From NCBI GenBank assembly GCA_963811265.1, contig CAWEQS010000026.1, forward strand, positions 620,001 to 684,000: 64,000 nucleotides of DNA, in the 5' to 3' direction. A program made the translations under genes and the position numbers. Source of the stretch: JAOUJD01 sp963811265 (GTDB lineage Bacteria; Pseudomonadota; Gammaproteobacteria; Burkholderiales; Burkholderiaceae_F). Positions within the stretch are counted from its first letter, which is position 1. Every line of letters starts with the position of its first letter. Shown here one piece after another: positions 53,818 through 61,021 of this stretch. Under the pieces are notes generated by a model. It had not been told where the DNA came from and searched no databases. It was given only the letters and a program-made list of their open reading frames with translations.

Positions 53818-53825
53818 TTATCGGC
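53818..53825 (-). promoter_or_regulatory. Perfect sigma-28 -10 element facing away from flhD
   Basis: GCCGATAA on the minus strand matches the FliA -10 consensus at 8 of 8 positions. TAAA stands only 9 bp upstream instead of the usual 15, so the -35 match is imperfect. Transcription would run from about 53811 to the orphan terminator at 53599. Confidence 0.45.
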
Positions 53826-53935
53826 GTCCCCTGCTTTAGCCCCCGTTCGTCGGTTCGCACAATGGCGTCACTTCGCAGCACACACCGAAACAAACGCCGG
53901 AATCAACCGGCAAGAGCTTCCAGGAGGATTCAAAA

Positions 53936-54286
53936 ATGAGCACGATCGCCGCAAGCAACGAACAGCTTCTGCAGGAAATCCGTGAAGTCAACCTCGCTTA
54001 CCTGATGCTGGCGCAGCACATGATCCGCGCCGACAAGGCCCAGGCGCTGTACCGCCTCGGCGTGTCCGAGGAAGTCGCCGGCATCATCGACCAGCTGACG
54101 CCGGCGCAACTGATGAAGACCGCCAGCTCCAACCAGCTGATCCTGCGCTTCCGCTTCGATGACGACATGGTCTGGAACCTGTTGACCAGCCACTCGCGGA
54201 CCAAGTCGAGCGCGACCGGCGCCGCGGTCGCCGGCCTGCACGCCAACATCGTGATGTCCGGCCAGCTGGTCGACGTCGCGGCCTGA
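53936..54286 (+). CDS. flhD: Flagellar master regulator subunit FlhD
   Basis: Forms FlhD4C2, the class I activator of flagellar genes. The 116-residue product has the conserved EIREVNLAYLMLAQHMIRADKAQALYRLG. AGGAGG is 8 bases before the ATG, an optimal ribosome site, and a small hairpin GCCGG-N6-CCGGC (53896-53911) lies just ahead of it. 27 bp before flhC. Confidence 0.95.
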   Translation: MSTIAASNEQLLQEIREVNLAYLMLAQHMIRADKAQALYRLGVSEEVAGIIDQLTPAQLMKTASSNQLILRFRFDDDMVWNLLTSHSRTKSSATGAAVAGLHANIVMSGQLVDVAA

Positions 54287-54313
54287 ACGAAGCGCTGAGG
54301 AGCGGGGGCCACC

Positions 54314-54862
54314 ATGCGCATCAAGAGCATCGTTACCGAGAGCCAGCAGATCCAGCGCGCGATCGCGCTGATCAAGCTCGGCGCACGCCTGCAAGTCCTG
54401 GAGTCCGAGACCGACCTGTCGTACGAGCGCCTGCTGCGCCTGTACAAGGAGGTCCAGGGTGAATCGCCGGCGCGCGGCATGCTGCCGTTCTCGACCGACT
54501 GGTTCATGACCTGGCAGCCGAACATCCACTCGTCGCTGTTCCTGAACATGTACGCGTACCTCGACAAGACGAGCGAGCTCGAGGAGATCGACGCGATCAT
54601 CAAGGCGTACGAGTTGTATCTCGAGCAGATCCGCGCACAGGGCCTCGAGCCGCTGCTGTCGGTGACTCGGGCCTGGCGCCTGGTGAAGTTCGTCGACGCC
54701 GGCATGGTCACCCTGACGCCGTGCTGCAAGTGCGGCGGCAAGTTCGTCACGCACACCTTCGAACTGACCAAGAACTACGTCTGCGGCCTCTGCGAGCCCC
54801 CGGCGCGTGCCGGCAAGGGCAAGGCGCAGATCCAGGCCAGCTCCCCGGCCACGATTCAATAG
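54314..54862 (+). CDS. flhC: Flagellar master regulator subunit FlhC
   Basis: DNA-binding and zinc-containing partner of FlhD. 182 residues; the zinc site is seen as CCKCGGKF and YVCGLCEPP near the C-terminus, and ARLQVLESETDLSYERLLRLYKE near the N-terminus fits the family. A perfect terminator follows the stop by 88 bp, so flhDC is a two-gene operon without motAB in this window. Confidence 0.95.
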   Translation: MRIKSIVTESQQIQRAIALIKLGARLQVLESETDLSYERLLRLYKEVQGESPARGMLPFSTDWFMTWQPNIHSSLFLNMYAYLDKTSELEEIDAIIKAYELYLEQIRAQGLEPLLSVTRAWRLVKFVDAGMVTLTPCCKCGGKFVTHTFELTKNYVCGLCEPPARAGKGKAQIQASSPATIQ

Positions 54863-54950
54863 TCCTCACCGCGGCGGGTCCGCCCGCCGCCGCCGGTGAT
54901 CGCCGCGCTCACCGGCGCCGAGTCAGCGGCATTCCTTTCCTCCGCATTTG

Positions 54951-54977
54951 GGCCCGGCGCTGCCGGGCCATTTTTTT
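54951..54977 (+). terminator. Intrinsic terminator of flhDC
   Basis: GGCCCGGC, GCT, GCCGGGCC, A, then seven T. A textbook terminator. Confidence 0.95.
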
Positions 54978-54986
54978 GCGGCGCTC

Positions 54987-55025
54987 GGGTGTACGCGATC
55001 GGCTGCGCCGATCGCACGTGCACCC
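54987..55025 (+). repeat. Dispersed palindromic repeat, copy B
   Basis: GGGTGTACGCGATCGGC, TGC, GCCGATCGCACGTGCACCC. Nearly identical, in inverse orientation, to copy A beside ftsZ. It begins 10 bp after the flhDC terminator. Confidence 0.85.
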
Positions 55026-55044
55026 TCGGCGGCACGCGCACTGC

Positions 55045-55140
55045 GTGCGCGCACGTACCTGATCGGCGCAGCTTGGCTGGGGAGGGGTGCCGTGCCTTTG
55101 TGGAACAGGCGGGCGCGCGGCCGCTCCGGAGCCCGCCTGT
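55045..55140. repeat. Partial repeat copy and long inverted repeat
   Basis: 55050-55072 contains a degraded piece of the same palindrome (GATCGGCGCAGC, preceded by GCGCACGTACCT). It is followed by ACAGGCGGGC (55105-55114) and GCCCGCCTGT (55131-55140), a 10-bp stem around 16 bp. No gene is seen in this spacer. Confidence 0.55.
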
Positions 55141-55156
55141 CTAACTAATCGGAGCG

Positions 55157-55200
55157 AGTGCACGTGCGAAGTCCGCGCAGCGGGATCGCGTACACGAGCG
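55157..55200 (-). repeat. Dispersed palindromic repeat, copy C (diverged)
   Basis: Reads on the minus strand CGCTCGTGTACGCGATC, then CCGC-TGC-GCGG, then TTCGCACGTGCAC. The outer parts match copy B; the loop-proximal stem is changed on both sides in a way that keeps pairing. It ends 6 bp before the PilZ gene stop. Confidence 0.65.
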
Positions 55201-55205
55201 ACGCC

Positions 55206-55985
55206 TCACCCCGCGTAAAGCGGGACTTCGAGTTCCTGGACGAGCGTGCTCTGGACGTAGGCCTGCAACGCCAGTCGCTCGGACAGCGCCAGGGAGGAGA
55301 AGGCCACTCCCATGAAAGGCGCGTCGCCCTCTTCCGGCTTCCGCACCGCCCGCGCACGGGCCTCGACGAGGACTTCGTCGTCCACGATCGAGAGACGGAA
55401 GACGACGCGCACTTCGTCCTGGAAGAAGTTGAGGTGCTCATTCAGCCGGATCGCGGCGCCGGCCGTCGACAAGTCGACGATCAGGCCTTTCGCGAAACGG
55501 CCGCTGGTCTGCGTGCCCGGATAGACCATGCACGGCAGATCGGCCTTTACCCGCGGCGCGGCGCGAAGGTCGCGATTCCGCACGTGCCGCTCGAGCGGCC
55601 AAGCGAAGTGCAGATGCGGATACGGCTCGTCGCTCTGCTTCAGCAGCAGCGCCGAGAATTCATAGATCGAGTCGCCGGAGAAGCTGCGAAAACGGTACAG
55701 CGCGCCGCGGGCCGGGCGCAGTCCACGGCCCGGATCAGGCGCGGTCACGATGATCCCGTTGCCCTCGTGCACCCCGATCAGCTTGACTGTCGCGGCGTCG
55801 GCGAGCGATGTGCCGTCCTCCCACATCTTCAGGACACGCCACGTGGCGATCTCGCGCAGGGGAGAGCGACGGGGCGAAGCGGCTGCCGAGGCCGCCTGGA
55901 ACGCCTCGTGCGGCGCCACGGTCACGGAGAAGCCGGCGGTTCCCAGGTCGGGCAGTTCAACCCATGCCGATTCGCTGATGTCCAT
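55206..55985 (-). CDS. PilZ-domain protein (second YcgR-like brake)
   Basis: 259-residue putative c-di-GMP receptor. The N-terminal half resembles the flagellar-brake fold (VKLIGVHEGNGIIVTAPDPG; YRFRSFSGDSIYEFSALLLK); the C-terminal PilZ domain has RNRDLRAAPRVKADLPCMVY (RxxxR region) and DLSTAGAAIRL (DxSxxG). ATG 55985 is chosen; the longer open frame adds 71 residues of unlikely composition. It flanks flhDC on the opposite side from the first PilZ protein. Confidence 0.85.
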   Translation of the reverse strand: MDISESAWVELPDLGTAGFSVTVAPHEAFQAASAAASPRRSPLREIATWRVLKMWEDGTSLADAATVKLIGVHEGNGIIVTAPDPGRGLRPARGALYRFRSFSGDSIYEFSALLLKQSDEPYPHLHFAWPLERHVRNRDLRAAPRVKADLPCMVYPGTQTSGRFAKGLIVDLSTAGAAIRLNEHLNFFQDEVRVVFRLSIVDDEVLVEARARAVRKPEEGDAPFMGVAFSSLALSERLALQAYVQSTLVQELEVPLYAG

Positions 55986-56278
55986 CGTGTTTTCGTCGTC
56001 GCTTGGTGTCGCTGCGCGTGCGCACATTTGATCGCCCCAAGTTTGCGATGTCGACGCACAAGCAGGAGCGTCGAGAACCGCCCTCCTCTGCCGCCAATTC
56101 GGAAGCTTGCGGCCGTCCCGCCCGCGAGTCGCCCGTCGTCGGCCGAACCCGCCGAAGGTCGGCCCGGCCCTCAAGTTGACCGCGAAACAAGCCGACACCC
56201 GGGGCGTGGAGCGGGCGCAGGAGCGTTGTCCAGTTCCCCGCCGAGCAGCGGCCCTGCCCCTCCCTCCACCCCAATCTC
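55986..56278. other. Divergent spacer between PilZ and CheY-like genes
   Basis: 293 bp; no supported gene and no clear sigma-28 or sigma-70 promoter recognised. It includes a pyrimidine-rich run (CCCCTCCCTCC) just before the CheY-like ATG, which therefore lacks a normal ribosome site. Confidence 0.4.
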
Positions 56279-56719
56279 ATGCGCAACAGCCACCTCCGCT
56301 TCCTCATCGTCGACGACTTCGGCACCGCGCGGAGGATCATCGGCAAGCTCCTGCGCGAGATCGGCTTCACCGAAGCGGACGAGGCCGCGGATGGACAGGC
56401 CGCGCTCGACATGCTCCTCAACACCCGCTACGACTGCGTCGTCGCAGATGTCGACATGCCACGGCTCAACGGGTTCGACCTCGTCGCGGCGATGCGACAG
56501 CGACCGCCCCTGCAGACGATCCCCGTGCTCCTGGTCACGCGCGAACCGAGCAAGGACGAGGTCGTGCGCGCCTCGCAGGTCCGGGCCAACGGCTATGTGG
56601 CGCATCCGCTGACCCGCGCGGTCCTGGAGGATCGTGTCCGATCCATCCTCGGCCTGCCTGCGTGGACCGTGCAGCGCCGCCCCGGCTTCACCGCGTTTGC
56701 CCCGATCGCGAGGCGGTGA
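56279..56719 (+). CDS. CheY-like single-domain response regulator, variant switch residue
   Basis: 146-residue receiver protein. The acidic pair is in FLIVDDFGTARRIIGKLL, the phospho-acceptor Asp in CVVADVDMPRLNGFD and the conserved Thr in VLLVTRE. Where CheY has the invariant Lys before Pro (KPF), this protein has VAHPLT, so His replaces Lys. A 20-residue tail (LPAWTVQRRPGFTAFAPIAR) follows the domain. Closest in form to chemotaxis CheY but may not act on FliM in the usual way. There are no other che genes in the window. Confidence 0.85.
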   Translation: MRNSHLRFLIVDDFGTARRIIGKLLREIGFTEADEAADGQAALDMLLNTRYDCVVADVDMPRLNGFDLVAAMRQRPPLQTIPVLLVTREPSKDEVVRASQVRANGYVAHPLTRAVLEDRVRSILGLPAWTVQRRPGFTAFAPIARR

Positions 56720-56828
56720 TCCCGCTCACACAGCGCTGACAAATACCCTCGGGCGCTCGATCAACGTCGACGCGCCCGACGCGCGGCTCGCTATCCTCTC
56801 CGCATCGCCAATGTCGCTGGAGAGAACC

Positions 56829-57384
56829 ATGTCGCATACCCTGGCAGGCAGCGCGCCGCACTCGCGGCGACGTGCAGACAGCCTGCCGTTCTGGAATCCC
56901 TATGCGGTGGGATTCCTGCTCGGTCTAGTCCTTCTCGCCACATTCGTGGTCACCGGCAGGGGCCTCGGCGCGACCGGCGCCTTCTCGTCGGTGGCGGCGT
57001 GGGTGGCAGGGCTCTTCTCGCCTGAGCACGCGGCAGCCAACGCCGTGCATTCGCGCTACTGGAACGAAGGTGCTCCGCTGCAGTCGTGGACCCTGTTCCT
57101 GCTGATCGGCGCGTTCATCGGAGCCCTCGTGTCGGGCCTTCTCGGAGGGCGAGTCGGCCTGACGATCGAGACGAGGACCTCGGGTCTCCGACCGGACCCG
57201 CCTGATCCTCGCTTTCAGCGGAGGCTTCATCGCTGCCTACGGGGCCAAGATCGCCAAGGGCTGCACCAGCGGCCAGGCACTGAGCGGTGGCTCGATGCTC
57301 AATGCCGGCAGCCTCGTCTTCATGGGTTCCGTCTTCCTGGCGGCCTATGTGCTGGCCTACTTCGTCCGCAAGGAGTGGATCTGA
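56829..57384 (+). pseudogene. YeeE/YedE-family transporter, first half, frame broken by +1 base
   Basis: Inner-membrane protein of the YeeE/YedE family, linked to thiosulfate or other sulfur-compound uptake. Membrane segments (NPYAVGFLLGLVLLATFVVTG; WTLFLLIGAFIGALVSGLLG) run in the first frame to GGRVGLTIE; then one extra A (57171) shifts the rest, RGPRVSDRTRLILAFSGGF and AKIAKGCTSGQALSGGSML, into another frame. Removing it gives 184 residues. The Cys in KGCTSGQ is the conserved sulfur-binding type. GGAGAG precedes the ATG. The TGA overlaps the next ATG by one base (TGATG). Confidence 0.87.
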
Positions 57385-57989
57385 TGCTGCCCCTGGCCAA
57401 CAACTTCGAATTCAGCGCCGTGACGAACCTCGCGATTGCCGTGCTGCTCGGCTTCGGCTTCGGCTTCTGCCTCGAGCGCGCCGGCTTCGGCAGCGCCCGC
57501 AAACTGACCGCGGTGTTCTACCTGCACGACAAATCGGTGGTGAAGGTGATGTTCACCGCGATCGTGACGACCATGGTGGGGCTCTTTCTTCTGTCCTCGG
57601 CGGGGGTGCTCGCGCTGTCCGACCTCTACATCGAGCCGACGTCTTACCCGGCGCAGATGCTGGGTGGACTGGTGTTCGGCGCCGGCTTTGTCATCGGCGG
57701 CTATTGCCCTGGAACATCCGTGGCAGGAATCGCGACGGGCAAGAAGGACGCCATGCTGTTCGCCTTGGGCATGCTCGCAGGCGTCATGGCCTACGCTGAA
57801 CTCACGCCGGGAATCGAGGACTGGATCGCCGCCTCGAGCAGGGGGGAAGTGACCCTGCCGGACCTGACCGGGATTGGCATGGGCTGGTGGACACTCGCGT
57901 TCGTCGCGTTCCTGTTCGCGGCCGCGCACGGCATGCAGTGGCTGGAACGCCGCTTTGCACATCTGCGCCCGCTGCATCACCCGCGCTGA
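57384..57989 (+). CDS. YeeE/YedE-family transporter, second half
   Basis: 201 residues with about five membrane segments (LAIAVLLGFGFGFCLERAGFG; MLGGLVFGAGFVIGGYCPGTS; LALSDLY region). The conserved Cys-containing GGYCPGTS corresponds to the KGCTSGQ motif of the first half. Together the two coupled genes probably form one transporter for a reduced sulfur compound; the exact substrate is unknown. Confidence 0.9.
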   Translation: MLPLANNFEFSAVTNLAIAVLLGFGFGFCLERAGFGSARKLTAVFYLHDKSVVKVMFTAIVTTMVGLFLLSSAGVLALSDLYIEPTSYPAQMLGGLVFGAGFVIGGYCPGTSVAGIATGKKDAMLFALGMLAGVMAYAELTPGIEDWIAASSRGEVTLPDLTGIGMGWWTLAFVAFLFAAAHGMQWLERRFAHLRPLHHPR

Positions 57990-58183
57990 CGCGGCGATCG
58001 CGTCGTCCGGGCGCAGCTGAAGACGCGTTTCGCCAACTGGAAGCCGCGCTTCTCCCGGGCGTCAACTCCTGTCGGACGAAGCGCGTTGAGGTGACTCCGG
58101 CCGCTTGCATGCGGCCGGAAGGTAAATACAATCGCGCCCCTTGCAGCACCCCACCAGACCCAACCCCTCCAGGGAGTAATCGA

Positions 58184-58432
58184 ATGAAGAAACTGCTGTC
58201 GATCCTGTTCGCTGGCCTGTTCGCCGTTGCCAGCACCGCCGCGCTCGCCCAGGACAAGAAGGCCGAGCCGAAGAAGGAAGAGGCCAAGCCGGCCGCCGCT
58301 GCTCCGGCGAAGAAGGAAGAGGCCAAGCCGGCCGCCGCTGCCCCGGCGAAGAAGGAAGAAGCCAAGCCGGCCGCCAAGGCCGACGCGAAGAAAGAAGAGC
58401 CCAAGAAGAAGGAAAAGAAAGGCGGCTGCTGA
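58184..58432 (+). CDS. Secreted Lys/Ala/Glu/Pro repeat protein
   Basis: Function not known. 82 residues: a signal peptide (MKKLLSILFAGLFAVASTAALAQ, cleavage probably after ALA) then three and a half copies of a 13-residue unit (APAKKEEAKPAAA) and a very basic end, KKKEKKGGC, with a terminal Cys. AGGGAG is near the ATG. The composition resembles histone-H1-like or periplasmic low-complexity proteins of Burkholderiales. A strong terminator follows. Confidence 0.8.
   Translation: MKKLLSILFAGLFAVASTAALAQDKKAEPKKEEAKPAAAAPAKKEEAKPAAAAPAKKEEAKPAAKADAKKEEPKKKEKKGGC
58262..58378 (+). repeat. 39-bp tandem repeat inside the 58184 gene
   Basis: About three copies of a 39-bp unit around AAGAAGGAAGAGGCCAAGCC encode the 13-residue repeat. 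The first two copies are almost identical, so copy number may vary between strains. Confidence 0.85.
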
Positions 58433-58460
58433 TCACCGCCGCGCTTCGAGCGCCCCATGC

Positions 58461-58493
58461 AAAACGGCCACCTCGCGGTGGCCGTTTTGTTTT
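58461..58493. terminator. Bidirectional intrinsic terminator
   Basis: AAAACGGCCACC, TCGC, GGTGGCCGTTTT, then GTTTT. It serves the 58184 gene on the plus strand and could serve fadL on the minus strand. Confidence 0.93.
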
Positions 58494-58507
58494 GCGTCGA
58501 CCGACGC

Positions 58508-59765
58508 CTAGTACTTCATGCTCCAGGCGATGCCGAGGAAGTTCTGCGACATCCAGATCTTTTCGTTGCCGCCGAAGGCAAGTGACGATCCGGTCACGTC
58601 GTTTTCGAACGCGTGGCCGTACGCCATCGAGATTTCGGACGTCGGGTTGACCGCGTAGGAGAACCCGATCGTCACGTGGTCCTTCACGACCCCAGGCGCG
58701 AGAATGTTGAACGTCACGTCGCGGCTCTTGATCGGATTGTCCGAGTGGTTATAGCCGGCACGCACGGTCCACGCCGGATCGATGCGGTACTGCACACCGA
58801 TGCGATAGACATTGACGTCCTGCCAGCCGAAGCCCGGGCCGTTGTCGGCGCCCAGCGGCGCCTGAAAAGTTCGTGCTCGGGTTGCTCACCGACTTCGAGT
58901 CGCTGTAGTTGATCCGCTCCCAGTCGAACGCGACCAGCCACGTGTTGTCCGGCTCCCACGCCACCCCCAGGCCGTAGTGCGACGGGATGTCGAAGCCGCC
59001 CTGCTCGGCGAACAGGCCCTTGTACGAGTCGAATGCGCCCATCGACATCTTCGACGTGTACATCGCGCCGACGCGGAACGCATCGAACTTGCCTTGATAT
59101 CCGATGCGGAAACCCCAACCGGTCGAACTGTCGGAATCCCTGTTGGTCAGGTTGCCGGGAGACGAACTGAACATGCTGAACGCCTGCAGGCCCTTGGCCT
59201 CGAACGACTGGTAGGCGAACAACGGGCTGATGCCGATCGACTGCTGCGGCGCGAACTGCCACGCGAAGGTCGGCGCGACGATCAGCTGCTCCAGGTTGAC
59301 CCCGAGCCGGCCCTGGCCGCACAGCAGGTTCGCCGGGCCCTGGCCACAGTTGATCTGCCCGCCCGCGTAATCCGTGTTCATTCCGCCATTGCCGTAGATC
59401 GTCAGGCCCAGCGCCATGTCGGGTCGCAGCATCCAGTTGACCGCGACCTCGGGGATGTAGAAGTTCTTCGAGTCGCTGGTGGCGCTGCCGTTCAGCGACG
59501 GCATCGAACCGGTTCGCTCCGCGCCGCGGTCCGGGCTGAACCAGTAGATGCCGAGGTCGAGCCGGTTGCCGACGAACGCCATGCTCGCGGGGTTGTTCGC
59601 GCCGCCAAAGCCGTCGATCGCCGTTGCGATCGACGCCCCGCCCATGCCGCGCGCCTTCATGCCGTAGCCCTCGGCGAAGTAGCCGTCGGTGGCGAATGCA
59701 CCTGTTGATGTGAAAGCCAGCGCGAGCGCGATGGCGATCGGCTTCAGTGCCGTTGTGGTGCGCAT
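58508..59765 (-). pseudogene. FadL-family outer-membrane transporter, frame broken by +1 base
   Basis: Outer-membrane beta-barrel for hydrophobic compounds such as long-chain fatty acids. Signal peptide MRTTTALKPIAIALALAFTS...FA, then TDGYFAEGYGMKARGMGGAS, the FadL hatch-type start. The frame goes to NPSTNF; after an extra T in a run of four (58865-58868) the remainder (QYRIDPAWTVRAGYNHSDNP to FLGIAWSMKY, ending in an aromatic as for BAM recognition) is one frame off. Corrected length is 418 residues. AAGGG precedes the ATG at 59765. Confidence 0.9.
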
Positions 59766-59929
59766 ACCCTTCCCCTTTGATCTCGTCGTTGTTCGTTGTC
59801 CGGCGAGCGGATACTGCCGAGACTTCCCCCTTTTAGGCGGACGGGGCTGGCGCGATTTGCAGGCTCGCAACACCCTCGCCGGGCCATGGTGACCCGAGTC
59901 ACACAAGCCCGCCGGGTGTGGCGCGCCCG

Positions 59930-60958
59930 TTACGTATGCCCGAGCACGGGGTGCGGTCGATAGGCGTTCTCGAGCGCCTCGACCTCGTCGGCCGACAGCG
60001 CAAGCCCGGCCGCGCTGACCGCTTCCTCCAGTTGCCACGCCTTGCTCGCGCCGACGATCGGCGCGGTCACGCCAGGCCGGCCCAGCAGCCACGCATATGC
60101 GACGCGCGCCATCGACTCGCCACGCGCCTGCGCGACTTTCTTCAGTGCGTCGACGACCGCGAAGTCGCTGTCCTGGTAGTAGAAGCGCTGCGCGATCTCG
60201 TCGGTCTGCGCGCGTGACGTCGCTCCGGCGCTCTTGTCGTCGCGCCCGCGGTTGCCCGCGAGGAACCCGCGCGCGAGAGGGCTCCACGGCAGCAGCCCCA
60301 CGCCCTGGTCGAGGCACAGCGGAATCATCTCCCGCTCTTCTTCCCGGTACAGCAGGTTGTAGTGGTTCTGCATCGACACGAACGGCGTCCACCCGTGTTC
60401 CCGAGCGGCCTGCTGCATCTTCGCGAACTGCCACGCCCACATGCTCGACGCGCCGATGTAGCGGACCTTGCCCGCCTTCACGATGTCGTGCAGCGCTTCC
60501 ATCGTCTCCTCGATCGGGGTCTCGGGGTCGAACCGGTGGATCTGGTACAGGTCGATCCAGTCGAGCCCGAGGCGCTCCAGGCTGGCGTCGATGGCCGCGA
60601 AGATGTGCTTGCGGGACAGGCCCTGCCTGTTCGGTCGCGGGGTCGGTTTCGGGCCGGGCGAGTTCTGGCCCTTGAACCCCATCTCGACCGGGAAGAAGAG
60701 CTTGGTGGCGACGACCACTTCGTCACGCGCGGCGAACTCGCGGACGAGTCGCCCCGTGATCTCTTCCGAAACGCCGGCCGAGTACATGTTCGCGGTGTCG
60801 AACACGTTGATGCCGAGTTCGACGGCACGCCGCACGATCGGCCGCGCCTCATCTTCGCCGAGCACCCAGGGACGCCACTGCGGCGTGCCGAAGGTCATCA
60901 TGCCGAGCGCGACTCGCGAGACTTTCAGCCCGCTCGCGCCGAGATTCACGTAGTCCAT
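59930..60958 (-). CDS. Aldo/keto reductase
   Basis: NADPH-dependent oxidoreductase of the AKR superfamily (YajO/Tas-like, 342 residues). The catalytic tetrad is seen: Asp and Tyr in FDTANMYSAG, Lys in VVATKLFF and His in YQIHRFD. NADPH-binding PIVGASKAWQLEEAV lies near the C-terminus. Substrate unknown. Separated from fadL by 164 bp. Confidence 0.92.
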   Translation of the reverse strand: MDYVNLGASGLKVSRVALGMMTFGTPQWRPWVLGEDEARPIVRRAVELGINVFDTANMYSAGVSEEITGRLVREFAARDEVVVATKLFFPVEMGFKGQNSPGPKPTPRPNRQGLSRKHIFAAIDASLERLGLDWIDLYQIHRFDPETPIEETMEALHDIVKAGKVRYIGASSMWAWQFAKMQQAAREHGWTPFVSMQNHYNLLYREEEREMIPLCLDQGVGLLPWSPLARGFLAGNRGRDDKSAGATSRAQTDEIAQRFYYQDSDFAVVDALKKVAQARGESMARVAYAWLLGRPGVTAPIVGASKAWQLEEAVSAAGLALSADEVEALENAYRPHPVLGHT

Positions 60959-61021
60959 GTCCGCTCCTTCAGGGAAGCGGACATTCTGCTCCGCATCGCG
61001 CTGATCCTGCCGCGTCCCGTC

